This document shows positions 21,940-32,845 of a stretch of DNA of 64,000 nucleotides, in pieces. Numbering within the stretch: position 1 is the stretch's first letter; every line of letters starts with the position of its first letter. The position numbers and the translations under genes are program-made. Source of the DNA: Panulirus ornatus (lineage: Eukaryota > Arthropoda > Malacostraca > Decapoda > Palinuridae); NCBI RefSeq assembly GCF_036320965.1, contig NC_092231.1:1601197-1665196 (forward strand), given 5' to 3'. The notes beneath the pieces are model-generated. The model was not told the origin of the DNA and ran no database searches. It saw only the letters and a program-made list of their open reading frames with translations.

Positions 21940-22190
21940 AAGTTTATTGTGCCGCCCATGATCATCCTGTGAGCGGTAGCGCAAAAGGATGACAGAGGTC
22001 ACAAAGGGTCTTAGTCAGACCCTAGTGAGTTGAGGTTACATAAGATGTTACAATTCGTATTTTAGTACATAGATTACGTAGTTTCATAAGGTAAGTTTTA
22101 CTGACTACATGCAAAAAAGTGGATGCAAACTTAAACTTTCAGTTATCTTGTTATTAACAGTAAGGTGTGGTGATATTGATTGTATGTCGT
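21940..22190 (+). repeat. Interspersed family P, copy 2
   Basis: In plus orientation it reads GCCGCCCATGATCATCCTGT, GAGCGGTAGCGCAAAAGGAT, CACAAAGGGTCTTAGTCAGA, then ACATAAGATGTTACAATTCG and TACATAGATTACGTA. These blocks match, in the same order, the reverse complement of 54,790-55,085. It is about 250 bp and non-coding. GAGCGGTAGCGCAA weakly resembles a pol III box A, but no box B is evident. Confidence 0.75.
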
Positions 22191-22457
22191 GGTTTACTGG
22201 CCTCTCGTTGGTGCTACCTGTGGTTCTTCCTGTATGAAGTTGTGACTGTGCTTAACGATCCTGCATGGGTTATTCCCAGCCGACGGTCCCCCCACCCCCC
22301 TGCCATGTACATGACGTGACGACCCTCTGGCACGCGGGCGTGACGAGGGCCGGGTCACAGGCTGGGTCATGACCACACACTAGGGTGTGCTGGACGTTCA
22401 TGCTCGAGGTGTATACCTTGATGATCTCGGAAGTGAGTCCTCACTTGTGGCTTTATG

Positions 22458-22459
<2 letters not shown>

Positions 22460-22490
<31 letters not shown>
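22460..22490. repeat. (GA)n microsatellite
   Basis: About 15 GA units. Confidence 0.93.
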
Positions 22491-22492
<2 letters not shown>

Positions 22493-23369
22493 GACGAAGA
22501 GATGTTGCCAAAATGTAGGGCTAGCGCGTACTGCTTACCGCAGCAGGATCTGTAGTCAGGAAGCACGAGTCGTGTGAGTTACGTGGTGTCAGGTGTTGTG
22601 CGTGAGATAGATTGTGTATGTTTATGAAGTGAGTGAACACCCGCAAATCACCAGTGGTTGAGGGAGAAAGACAAGACAGCCACCAGGGCCACAGGGGTGA
22701 CGCTAGACAGCTACTGAAGTACTGCATCGCTGGAGAAAGAGAGACTGAAGTGTGATGTTCAGCTAGAGTTGATGGGTCTGTATCTGTCGTGAGAATTCAC
22801 ATGAAGGGGAGAGAGAGAATGGAGGGAAGGGGGCGGGGGTGGAAAGGGGTTGGGTGTCGGTCCGGGGTGTGCGTGTGAGGGTCATTCCTGCTGTCGTAGT
22901 CTTATCTTAATTGGTGCCAACAAGATGGAGTCGCGCTAGATAGGTCAGGTGGAGGGAGGGATTGGTTCCTGCTTCCCACCCCCTTGGATCCTTAACGCTG
23001 ATACCAGAGAGAGAGAGAGCCGTGTTTTTGCGTGCTTCTGTACGAGTGATTGTGTTCTTTTGTAAATTCATTTTTTTTTTTTTGTATAATTCCTCAGTAA
23101 GTAAGATGGGCAGTATATTGATCTGTTGGTATGGTATACTATATTCTTGTCTCGGATGTAGATATTTTCTGAAACTGACACAGAGGGAAACATACACCTC
23201 CCCCTTCGTACTCAGAGAGAGGCAGCAGTGGTCGTGTCAGGTGTTGTGTACATGCAGGCACGACACTTGCTGCTGGTGTCAACACAGCCCCCTGCTCCCT
23301 CCCTGCCTCCCTCGTCACGTCACCGTGACCTGTCGTCTCCTTGCAGCTTCTGCCTCGTGTTCTGAACCT

Positions 23370-23462
23370 CATCAGACGACCTTTACGACCCTCGCTGGAA
23401 TGGTGACTTTGACCTTTGATTTGGTTCTTGGAAGTCAGGTCAGGTCAGTCTACGCTAGGATG
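23370..23462. repeat. Foldback-like family remnant
   Basis: GACGACCTTTACGACCCTCG, GACTTTGACCTTTGA and GTCAGGTCAGGTCAG keep the arm and core wording. A long 225-codon frame (22,962-23,639) running through it is accidental and has no domain. Confidence 0.5.
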
Positions 23463-24116
23463 GCATGGTCTCGTCCAGGGGTGGCAGCACCGTGCTCACC
23501 CCGAACCTCGGGTCATCGACGTGAACCTGGGCGGGGTGGTGTGAGTGGCTGGTGTGAGCGGTTCATCAAGCATCTGGGCAGCATTGTTCTGTCTTCCTGT
23601 GGTACTATGTTCCCAGGCGGAATGTGGGGCGACCCATAATAAATTTACCCCCTTGGGGCAAAACTGAAAGTTGAATTGCGGTGGGTGCCAGGGGGTCTGT
23701 CTGTCTGTGTGTGGGGGTGGGGGGGGGGGGTGATCGCCACCTGTGGTGTGGTAGGGTGTCAGGTGGTGGTGTGTGGTGCAGCAGGTGGCCTGACGCCACT
23801 AACAAGGAGGTATGAGGGTCTCTGGTGTCTCGAGGGACACCAGAATGACTCCTGTGAATAATGAAGGCTGGGTTCCCTGCTTGATGGTGGGGGGGGGGGG
23901 GGTTACTCACACGGACGTTCTGGGTACTACACTCCCGTCCTTACTAACCCCCCCCCCCCCCCCTTCTCTCTCGGGCACGGCCGTATGACTCTGGAACATT
24001 AATAGTTCAGTTCAGTGTTATGCTCTAGTCTGGGGTGGATCTCGCCCGGTCTTCGGCTCCCACAGTTCAGTTCGATACCTTACCTTATGCAACAAGGTTT
24101 CCGAGGTCTGCACCCC

Positions 24117-24117
<1 letters not shown>

Positions 24118-24170
<53 letters not shown>
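24118..24170. repeat. (CA)n microsatellite
   Basis: About 26 CA units followed directly by the ~65-bp repeat. Confidence 0.96.
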
Positions 24171-24171
<1 letters not shown>

Positions 24172-24345
24172 CTGGGTCTGGGACCTTAGTTTACCTTACG
24201 TATGCCTTATGTTGGTTTGGCAGATCTTCTACCCTTACATGTGGGTCGGAGACTTGTATATATACCTTACGATGGTTTGTGAGGTCTTTAACGTTAAATC
24301 CGACAGTTTGTGTCGAACCAAACAGTCGCGTTGCTCCTCTGTTAA
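24171..24345 (+). repeat. ~65-bp tandem repeat family, two to three units
   Basis: Units read GCTGGGTCTGGGACCTTA, TTACCTTACGTATGCCTTA, GGTTTGGCAGATCTTCTACC. The family recurs at 40,889-40,993 (plus) and 46,278-46,443 (minus). Here it lies just upstream of a LINE C-terminal fossil. Confidence 0.8.
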
Positions 24346-24399
24346 GTCAAACTGTTGGAGGCTGCGTCTTGTAGGCCAACGTAACCACACCATCATGGC

Positions 24400-24790
24400 T
24401 GGTTTGACACACTTCGTAGGCATTTTTCCGGTGCCAGAACGATTGAAGTCACCAAGGCTGTACCGTGACACTGAGACGGACAAGGTGTGTCATCATTTAC
24501 ACTGGGACGCCGAGGAAGGCATGATCCCCAACCTGCTGAGCCCAAGACTGTTCACGACATTGCCTCCAGACATCAGGAACGTACAGTATGGGGTGCACAG
24601 CAGAGAGGATTTTAAGACTCGAGACTGAGTGTTTACAAAGTTTACCAGACCAGCCAGGCTGTGGGGGTTACGTGGGCCTGCGGACTGCGGCATGCAACAA
24701 CTTGGCCGACCGACGACTCAACTTGGCCAGCAGCTCGCGCCGTGAGGGTAGAGGACCGCAGTTGGTTGTGTGTGCCGGATGACCTCCAGA
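24400..24790 (+). pseudogene. Fossil of LINE ORF C-terminal end
   Basis: One plus-strand frame gives LLSPRLFTTLPPDIRN, then GVHSREDFKTR, and stops just after. A second frame continues with CLQSLPDQPGCGGYVGLRT and AACNNLADRRLN. The order LPxxIRN, FKxxLD, PDQPxxxGY, NxLxDQ is the usual extreme C-terminus of many arthropod LINE ORF2-type proteins, as I recall them. The frame change near 24,615-24,625 shows the copy is dead. A more decayed relative lies at 40,500-40,770. No reverse-transcriptase palm is present. Family level is uncertain. Confidence 0.55.
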
Positions 24791-24889
24791 TAGTGTGTTT
24801 ACAGCGGCTGTAAGCGATGAATTAATCACCTTTGGCTCCGGATGTTTGCAATTTTCTTTCGTTGTGTTATAACTCCTTTGCGGCCACTT

Positions 24890-25130
24890 CCCCCGCCGGC
24901 CCACCCTTTCATTTTGACCACTTCCCAGACGTCTCATCACGTTCCTTGCAGCCACTTCCTCTGCCGTGCCATTATTTCCTTGTGGCCACTTCACTCGTCA
25001 TACCACCAGTTCCTTGAGATCACTGCTTATGGCGTCCCACTGAGACCACTTCCTCTGCCGTCTGAGTGGTTCCTCGTGGCCACTTCCCCACCACCAAGTC
25101 CTCGTGACCACTTCCCCCACCGTCCCTGGC
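24890..25130 (+). repeat. Degenerate ~39-bp minisatellite
   Basis: Six copies built on GGCCACTTCCTCTGCCGT and TTCCTTG (GCGGCCACTTCCCCCGCC, GTGGCCACTTCACTCGTC, GACCACTTCCTCTGCCGTC). Confidence 0.75.
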
Positions 25131-25879
25131 AGGCCCCATCCAGTGTTTTTACCTACCTGGCCTGGTTGGACATGCCTTATGAAGGAAGCCATACCACCCG
25201 CCCGCCCTCCCACCTAGATCTCTCTACTCTGATTACAGAACCCTCGGAAAACGTTACTATTTTCAGCGTGTCAATCTGGGTTTATTCCCCTTGAAAATGT
25301 CGGTGTAAAGTGAGGCGAAGGATGTGTCGCGGGAGGGAGTGGGTGGGCACATGATAAACATTAATGAGGTCAGTAGGTTCGACCAGGACGTGGATGGGGT
25401 AAATGTTTATATTAGACGGACGCCTTGTTCCCCGCCAACTTCTGATATGCAGGGAGTGAACCACGACCGTGGGTGGACAGAAAAAATTGTAATACACACA
25501 CACACACGAATATATTGCAGTGACCGCGCACTTTTATAGAACATATAATGCACATCTTGAAAGCTGGATTCGAACTGCTACCATTTGTGTTGGAGCCAGT
25601 GGCGTTGACATGGAGGGTAAATTTATGTATAGATATAGCTATAGAGAGAGAATGAATTGCGTGTCAGTCAGTAGGTTGGCAATATGTGTCAGATGTTTCG
25701 TCCTGTACGATGGAAATCCAGTTGAGACGTCAGACTTGAGGTGGGCAGGTGTTTGTATGGCAGGCTACAGTCTGTGTGTATTGGCCACTGGTGTTGTTGT
25801 GGGGTCCGAATTGACGGGGTTATGCCTGCACCACCTGCCTGGTCCTCCCCCACACATACCTCGCATGCTTCACGGAAGC

Positions 25880-27130
25880 CATAATGATGCCACGCTGTTA
25901 CTGACCCCACGGTGTCACCCCTCCCCTCCCCTGTGGTGCCACGCTGTTACTGACCCCACGGTGGCACTCTCTTTCCAGTGATGGAACTATATTGTTGACC
26001 CAACGTTGCCACTCCCTCCTCTCCTGTGGGACACCGCCGCCTAGATCCTTATGACGCTTCTCTCAACTAGCGCTCATTACCTGCCTCTCTGACCCTCTCC
26101 TGGCCGTGTGTGACCTGTTCATACCATGTCCATCCTCTAGGGACTGTTCACCCTGCGGAGCTGTGTATATCTCCTGGGGCCATTTCCATCCCTCTGGCGC
26201 CATCTTTACTCCCTGGGGCTATGACCGATCCCCCGGGGGTCCTGCCTTTCATCTGCATCATGGCACAGTGCCATAAACCTGACCTTACACCCGGCACCAC
26301 CGCCCGGTCGCATGGTGTGTACGCCAGCTCCCTCAGGGCTGAGTACACGCCTCTCTTTCACCCCGCAGTGCCACACGTCTGCCCCTCGGTGCCACTAGTG
26401 CCGTCAGTCATATGCAGTGCCCCCCCCCTCAAAAAAAAAGGTATCCATTCGTACAGCCGATGGCCCAGGCACAGTGCCATGGGGTGTCTTTACACTCCTT
26501 GATGCCGCTATTTCCCTCCCTAGTGGCACTATGCTTTCTCGGCCAGTGCCACAGTACTGGTCATTCACCCCACAGTGCCACGTCTTGCAGCTTGACGGCA
26601 CCGTCCTTCATTACGTCCACGAGAAGTGGCAATCCCTTCCCCCTCCCTGGCACTGTGGCACTTCCACTGATAACATCAGCCATGGCACCAGGCCGCACCC
26701 TAACCACACACACACACACACACCTCCCTCCCTCCCCCTGAATAAGTAGGCCACGTTAGGTAGGTACTTAGCGTAAGATGGGGGTGGAGGCGATGGTGGC
26801 CTCTGCCTCCCCTCACCCACCGTGGTGTGATGAGGATAATATGCGAGACTCAACGCAATTGAAGAGTATGGGAAGGTGACGCTGGAAGGGGTGCCACCCT
26901 GGCAACAGGGTCTGGGGGTCTGTTGACGTGTTGGCACCCTGAGGTCCCCCCCCCCCCCATGTCCCCTATTGTCGTGACGCCACTGGATCATCCTATCACG
27001 TCACTCCTCCTCCTTCCACGCTGCCTTTCTCTAGCCTCCTGTAGGGCTGTCCATCCCACTCCGTGTCACTCTTAATGTTGCCACTACCACCACATCCCCA
27101 CCCTGTAATGCTGGCACCACCCTGAACCTT
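25880..27130. repeat. Degenerate satellite rich in GTGCCAC
   Basis: Over 1.2 kb the phrases AGTGCCAC, GGTGCCAC, GGCACTGTGGCAC and CCTGGGGC recur every 30-70 bp in both orientations, beginning with two copies of GCCACGCTGTTACTGACCCC (25,889 and 25,938). It is probably an old tandem satellite eroded past clean alignment. No coding sense. Confidence 0.55.
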
Positions 27131-27269
27131 TGTGCCACCAACCGACTCGTATTTCCTTCATGAGTGAGTGTGCGCAACACATAACCGCGTGGACCAGCAA
27201 AAATGAAAATCAATTCACGCCGAACAACAGGTAGCAGAGTGTCGCCCATTTTGCCCCCCCCCCCCCCTT

Positions 27270-27271
<2 letters not shown>

Positions 27272-27328
<57 letters not shown>
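27272..27328. repeat. (CT)n microsatellite after a C-run
   Basis: About 28 CT units, preceded by C14 and TTGTT. Confidence 0.96.
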
Positions 27329-27329
<1 letters not shown>

Positions 27330-27439
27330 CAGCTTGCCCGTCGCAAGGGTCATGACCTTGGTAGACCTCTCTGCCTTATCGCAACAACTGTTGCTCTGTT
27401 TGCTTTGCCTGTGTCACACATGTGCGAGTCATCCTGTGA

Positions 27440-27480
27440 GGCGCGCGCGCGCCTGTGTGTGTGTGTGTGTGTGTGTGTGT
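27440..27480. repeat. (GC)n-(GT)n alternating tract
   Basis: GGCGCGCGCGCGCC directly followed by about 14 GT units. Alternating purine-pyrimidine with a CG core is a strong Z-DNA candidate. Confidence 0.9.
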
Positions 27481-27554
27481 ATAGGGGACAAGGAGGTTAT
27501 CGGGTTCATAAATTTTTCACACACTTCCAGTACTACCGGTGCACGACACATGGG

Positions 27555-27697
27555 CACGATGGAACGACCCTTGAGAACAGAGACAACCCTCGAGTGATGG
27601 CCTGGCCCTTTCGCATGATCCTTAACCAGGGGCCGTCAGACCCCAGGGTTGCACTGTCGTCCTCAAGGGTCGTACTTTCCGCCTGCTGGGGTTAAGA
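27555..27697. repeat. Foldback-like family copy
   Basis: ATGGAACGACCCTTGAGAAC, ACCCTCGAGTGATGGCCTGG, GGGTTGCACTGTCGTCCTCA and GGGTCGTACTTTCCGCC preserve left arm, core and right arm. Confidence 0.65.
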
Positions 27698-27810
27698 GAT
27701 GACTTTAAGCGTCTGACGTCACGTAGCCACATTTCCGCCAGTCATACTGATTTATGTATATTAGTCATTGCACATTATCTTGTTTAATACATTTTTTATC
27801 GAATTTCTGT

Positions 27811-27893
27811 ACTAATGATCTGTTTTGTCCACAGGTACGTATCCCTTGGAATGTTTGCTCGGTGCTGGTGTGGTCTGGGGTGTGATCCCTCAG
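27811..27893 (+). promoter_or_regulatory. Candidate recursive splice site 2 (ratchet point)
   Basis: TACTAATGAT (branch point TACTAA, branch A at 27,815) is followed by CTGTTTTGTCCACAG (AG at 27,833-27,834) and, with no gap, GTACGTATCC (from 27,835). Branch-to-AG distance is 19 nt, near ideal. A second donor, CAG|GTAGGT, starts at 27,894 and gives a 59-nt RS-exon. This site has the best branch point of the three. Read as an exon, no frame gives a recognisable peptide, and a stop occurs in the GTA-CGT frame. A chance acceptor is the alternative, but the identical 8-mer after CAG at three sites argues against it. Confidence 0.65.
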
Positions 27894-28654
27894 GTAGGTC
27901 TTGTGATGGTTGGTTGAGCGAAATGTGTAGGCTGCCAGCCAGCCTCCTGGTCGACCAGATGAGCTAACTCAGCTCGTAAGGTGAAGGGGTAGAAGTAGAC
28001 CTCGTAAGACTACACTAGGTAAACTCTGGGCAGAGGTGGATGATGATCAGTCGTGAATAATTAGATGGTCTAATCAGGGGCGTTTGTGGTTTAGATCGGC
28101 GTGTGTACACATTGTCTTAATCTAAGGGCGTCCTGACCTTGATGCTTCAGAGGTCATGTGTGGTCATATACACATCACCCCTCCTCGGCTGGTGCTGTAC
28201 TCTGGTGATATAAGGACCGTGTGGTGAGTAGGTGGTGATGGGAGAGTGGTGAAGCATGTGGTTGGTGGCGAGGGGTGGACGGATGTACCTAGTAAGGAAT
28301 CGTCCAAGGCTGGCTGGCTGCCTGGTGATTACTGAGGCTTGGAGGAAGTGATCACGGCTCAGTGGTAACTGGTGATGTCAGTTGAAGACTGGTGTTCTGA
28401 GGTGTTGGTACGGGAGGGGAAGAGAGGTGAGGACTCTGGGACAGCAGACCTGTTGGGTGAGGGGAGGCTGGAGTGGTTGGCACTGGTGACCAGAGGATGG
28501 TAGACTGTGATGGTATGGTGGCCTGTGGAACGGACAGTGTGGGATGGGAACGTGTAGTGGTGGTGTGACGCAAGTGGCACTCGAGAAAATAATAATAGCG
28601 TGGCAAGTTGAGGGCCTGGTTTGAGTGGCACTGGAGATTATCTTCGACCTCTCT

Positions 28655-28802
28655 AGAGCGACCCTATGACCCTCAACATGACCCTTAAGGGTCAGGTCAA
28701 GAGAGCAGGCCGTCGCACCCGTATTCTCTCTGGATCGTATTTGGTGATCAAAGGCCGTACCGTCGTGGTCAGGGGTCGTTCCGTCGTACTGAAGGAGTTG
28801 GA
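28655..28802. repeat. Foldback-like family copy with palindromic centre
   Basis: Minus phrases (GACCCTATGACCCTCAACAT) meet TGACCCTTAAGGGTCA (28,679-28,694), a perfect palindrome, then GGTCAAGAGAGCAGGCCGTC and plus units (GGCCGTACCGTCGTGGTCAG, GGTCGTTCCGTCGTACTG). The central palindrome is well preserved. Confidence 0.8.
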
Positions 28803-29094
28803 TATACAAGCGGTGATGGTGAGGCGTTGGTACGTGTGAACTATTACTTCATCAGTACACATGGCGGGGTTACTGTTGCCGCAGGGGGTTGACACCTTTG
28901 TTTTGCAGGCTACAGATATGACTGTGAGACTGTTGATGATTATGAATAGCGGGGTGAAGGGTGGTAGCATGTTAAGGGGAGGGGATTTAAGGGAGACGGT
29001 TGGGTCGGATGGGAGGGTGCGCCAGAACGAGGCTCTCCATTGAGCAGTTGTTTATAGGGAAGGTTGGTGTTTAGTCTATGTACAGTGATGTAGT

Positions 29095-29095
<1 letters not shown>

Positions 29096-29130
<35 letters not shown>
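29096..29130. repeat. (CT)n microsatellite
   Basis: About 17 CT units. Confidence 0.94.
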
Positions 29131-29133
<3 letters not shown>

Positions 29134-29224
29134 AGCGTTAAGGCCAGAGCACCTTGCTTGAACATTGGTTCTGTGTGGTCTTTGTATCTATGTAACTCTG
29201 TAAGTCAAGTCTTTGTGTGTGTGC

Positions 29225-29225
<1 letters not shown>

Positions 29226-29312
<87 letters not shown>
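29226..29312. repeat. Compound (CT)n(CA)n microsatellite
   Basis: About 21 CT units pass directly into about 23 CA units. Confidence 0.97.
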
Positions 29313-29314
<2 letters not shown>

Positions 29315-30164
29315 ACAGGTCGTTATAGGCACGAGTGTGTGTGTGTGGGATGGGTGGGATGGTGTAGGCTGGAGTGATGCCTGCCAGTGTTGCCAAGTGT
29401 GGTACATACATACATGTGAAGTATTCAGATGCACTGGGCAAGGCCGCAGTTATATCAGTGGTCAGCTGGGTCACGAGGATCGTGGTCACCACCACTGCCT
29501 GCCTGTCGTTGCTGGTCATCTTCAGTGTGCTTGACACCACTGCTGATGCTTGCTTACATTTTACAAGGCAGAGCCTCCGTCTGCACCCTTCGATTCTTCC
29601 TCTAATTCGAGGATTTGAAAGAGATGCCAACAACACGCGTTTCCACTAAAGTCATCTGCATTTTTATGCAGAGAGAGAGAGAGTCTTCAGTGCTCGGATA
29701 CAGCCTAAGAACAATCACATGTCGGGGAATGTGTGTGTGTGTTTCGTATTCTCTTGCGTCTATAATGTGCACTGTGAGCTGCAATTTTCGCAGCTCTGGG
29801 CTTCTTAATACTGATCGTCGTGTTTGCAAATTGTTAGAAAGTTTCTAACGATTACGCCCACCAGAGTCGTATTGGGGGTGGGCCCGAGACGCCCATGGTA
29901 GAGTAAGGTGGTACATTAACATATTGGCAGGGAGGGACGCCCCACATGACACCCGAGGAGCTGCGTTCGGTAACAGAAAGTTGATTTTTTTTTTTTTTTG
30001 AGGGTGTGGCGGTATAGGGCGCGGGGTCAAGCCGCTGGTGAGAGCTTGGGTGGAAATGACTCTGTGAAACGATCGTTGGTCGTGCTCAATGCTGGTGGTG
30101 CTTGACCCGAAACAAGGCTGTGGGTACCACCGCCTGCATCACTGCTTCCATTGTCACCACCACC

Positions 30165-30285
30165 ACCACTGCAGCTGGTGGTGTGACCTGGGAACCACCG
30201 GACAGCTGGTGGGATGACATGTGCACCACCTGCAGCTGGTTAGGTAACCTGTGTACCACATCCAGCTGGTGGCATGACTTGTGGG
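30165..30285 (+). repeat. ~37-bp minisatellite, three to four units
   Basis: Copies of CAGCTGGTGGGATGAC with TGTGCACCACCTG (CAGCTGGTGGTGTGACCTGG, CAGCTGGTTAGGTAACCTGT, CAGCTGGTGGCATGACTTGT). Confidence 0.8.
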
Positions 30286-31137
30286 CGAGAGGATCGAGTC
30301 ACTGCGTCCACATCTCGTCGCCCCTCTCGACTCCTCCATCCTGTGATGTGCAAGTGTCACGGGGCTGAACACATGTGCACCAGAGACAATGTCTTGTATC
30401 AGTCTGTTGCTCATGTATGTTTACTGACCCATCATTTGATGTGCCCCATTTATTCCAAACATGGGGCCCACAGTCCTCATGTGTAATTTGACTTCTTGAC
30501 TCATTCTGTAATGACTTTGTATGAAATACATGAGGCCCTCAACATTAGTCTGTAACTGAGCAAATGATCCATCTGTATTTTCATGATTATATATGTACAA
30601 GTTTGAGTGCGTGTAATGTGTTAGTCAGACATAAGAAGGCTGGTAGATAAGGCTTGTAGATAAAGCTATTAACGAAACCGGGTCTTCCGTTGGTTGATGA
30701 AGGCGGCGAACTCTCTCTGCTCGAGTGGTGGTGATGGCCTCGTGGACCACGTAGGATACTTCACTCAAGGGTCGAGTCATGTGGCTCTTACTGCCGGGGT
30801 TGAGTGTTGAAATGTGTGGAGTGAAAGCGTCGTCGCCATATGCACGTTACGTTAGGTAGGAGACCTCCCTCAGCATCCGGGGTTTGTTGAACTGGTTCCC
30901 GGCGGGTGTAGTGAAGGTGGTGTTGGGTCAGACGGTTGTGGGTCGCCCCGGCTTGATCACCTTGACGATGCAGGAGACACATACACACACCGTGGCCGCG
31001 CCACCTGCTGCTGTCGCCAGACCTTGCCCACCGGCGGCATTGCAGGAGGGCATCTTGCTCCCCACAGACTGACCTGAGGGGCTACTCAGGAGACGGCGCC
31101 AGATAACGTTGCTGGCTGGGGAAATACAGAGGGGTAC

Positions 31138-31395
31138 TTGGTTACTGACCGGGACACTACAGGGGGGTACCTGGTTACTGGCCGGGACACTACAGAGGGG
31201 TACCAGGTTACTGACCGGGACACTACAGGGGGGTACCAGGTTACTGACCGGGACACTACAGGGGGGTACCAGGTTACTGACCGGGACACTACAGGGGGGT
31301 ACCAGGTTACTGACCGGGACACTACAGGGGGCTACCTGGTTACTGACCGGGACACTACAGGGGGGTACCAGGTTACTGACCGGGCCACTACAGAG
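31138..31395 (+). repeat. 33-bp minisatellite, about 8 units
   Basis: Direct units GGTTACTGACCGGGACACTA + CAGGGGGGTACCA recur every 33 bp with few differences (AGAGGGG, GGGCTACCT, GGCCACTACAG), so the array is young or recently homogenised. As 33 is a multiple of three and the unit lacks stops, frames of 78-182 codons open on both strands with 11-residue repeats (for example VSNLVPPCSVP on the minus strand). There are no spacers between units, so it is not a CRISPR. Confidence 0.95.
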
Positions 31396-32009
31396 CACTG
31401 ATGACAGGTTTGTGGAAATGGATGTGGGGACAGGAGACCAATTGTCAGGTGGAGTGGGCCTAGCCTGGTCCCCCATACCTTATTCGTCTCCCAGAGAGTC
31501 GTCGGAAGCTCTGACCTGGAGTTGTTGGCTCTCTCTGCTGAGTTATGAAATTCGATTTGGCAGAAGCTTCTAATTCTTAACCCAACTGAAGACTAAATAC
31601 ATTTTATATTTATGACTCCAGGTATTTGAAGACCGTCTCCGTGCCAAGGAGAGTGAACTAAGCCTATTCTTATGGCTTTGTTTATTAAATGAACGGTCGA
31701 GGAAGCATTTTGATATTCTCTTTGTTTGTAGGCCATAACAGGTGTCAGATATTTTGTTAGGGCTCTCAGAAACGTATTTATTACAGGTCTTGTGGTAATT
31801 TACTTCTCTATACTGTGGGACAGTATTAAGCTGTGTGTATGATGAGGCTTGTGTCGCGTCGAGGGAGTTGTTGGGTTGATGAATGCTAACCCAACCAAAT
31901 TTTAGTAATTTCTTAGCAGCTTGTAGCATGGAAGGCCCTGTATGATTAGTGTACTGTGTTGACGTAGATCTGCTAGTCTTACCGAGGCAGGTACAGTTGA
32001 TGTACCTAC

Positions 32010-32145
32010 CTTAAGTGCAGTGCTGGAGGCTGGTTGTACGTAACTAACTGTGCAGTGCTTGAGGCTCGTTGTACTTACTTTACTGGAAAATGCTGGAGGT
32101 TTGTTGTGCTTACTGTACAGTGCTGGAGGCTTATGATACTTATGT
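32010..32145 (+). repeat. ~42-bp minisatellite, four units
   Basis: Copies of CAGTGCTGGAGGCT plus TGTTGTACTTACT (GTGCAGTGCTTGAGGCTCGT, GGAAAATGCTGGAGGTTTGT). Confidence 0.8.
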
Positions 32146-32679
32146 AATGCCCTGGCGTTTCCCTGACTGTATCGTGTTAACAGTATTATAGTTTGCTCCT
32201 GCGTTCAGCTGTTTGAGTGAGGAACGAGTCTCCCTAACATCATACAACAGTGAGGTGGCGGGAGGGAGGGCACCATCAACTGTAGGTATTTGGCATGGTT
32301 CGTGCCGTCTCTTGGTTTGGCTACTGGCAAGCCTTTGCCTCACATGATCAGTGATGTTTTTGTGTTTTGGTCTGGCCCGGGTGACAACAAAATGGACAGC
32401 ACAAAATTTTGATATTTATTTCGTATGTTTATAACTACAGCAGGTTGGAACACACACACTACGTTTGTGTTAATGGATTATTGTCGTTGTTTGTTTTGCA
32501 TGTGACGAGTTTGAGGAGGGGGCGTGAGCTTTGATGTCTTGGGGATGTGATGCTTGAAGGACTGGGGATGTGTGGGACTTGGTGTGTCCATAGTGCTAGC
32601 TTGATGGCTGTAGTGGGAGTTTTGGCCAGTAAGAATGGCGGAAAACCATACTGGAGAGAGAAATGTAACCTCCGTACCT

Positions 32680-32750
32680 CTGAACACAATGGGACGACCC
32701 ACGAACACGGAATGTTACGACCCCTGAGCACGACTCGTGACTACTGGTCG
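32680..32750 (-). repeat. Foldback-like family remnant
   Basis: Three minus units: GAACACAATGGGACGACCCA, GAACACGGAATGTTACGACC, CTGAGCACGACTCGTG. Confidence 0.65.
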
Positions 32751-32828
32751 TGCCAGGAAAGCTAGGGGGAGGATAGTGCTCTCCCTGCATGGGTGCCTTA
32801 CCCACTACATGTGTTAGGATGGTGAGGT

Positions 32829-32845
32829 TGGGGGGGGGGGGGGGG
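32829..32845. repeat. Poly-G run
   Basis: About 16 G in a row. A second G-rich run with one A interruption lies at 33,276-33,298. No other feature is recognised between 32,850 and 33,940. Confidence 0.8.

Noticed and set aside
22085..22096. AAG|GTAAGTTTT as a further splice or recursive site
   Set aside because: There is no pyrimidine tract before the AG, and it lies inside an interspersed repeat (family P).
22962..23639. 225-codon plus-strand frame
   Set aside because: It runs across a T-run and a foldback-like repeat remnant and shows no protein motif.
31138..31395. CRISPR-like array
   Set aside because: Units are directly contiguous with no spacers, and the context is eukaryotic. It is a minisatellite.
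31570..31929. 119-codon minus-strand frame in single-copy AT-rich sequence
   Set aside because: It has varied composition and was considered as an exon, but I recognise no family and saw no splice signals fitting its ends.
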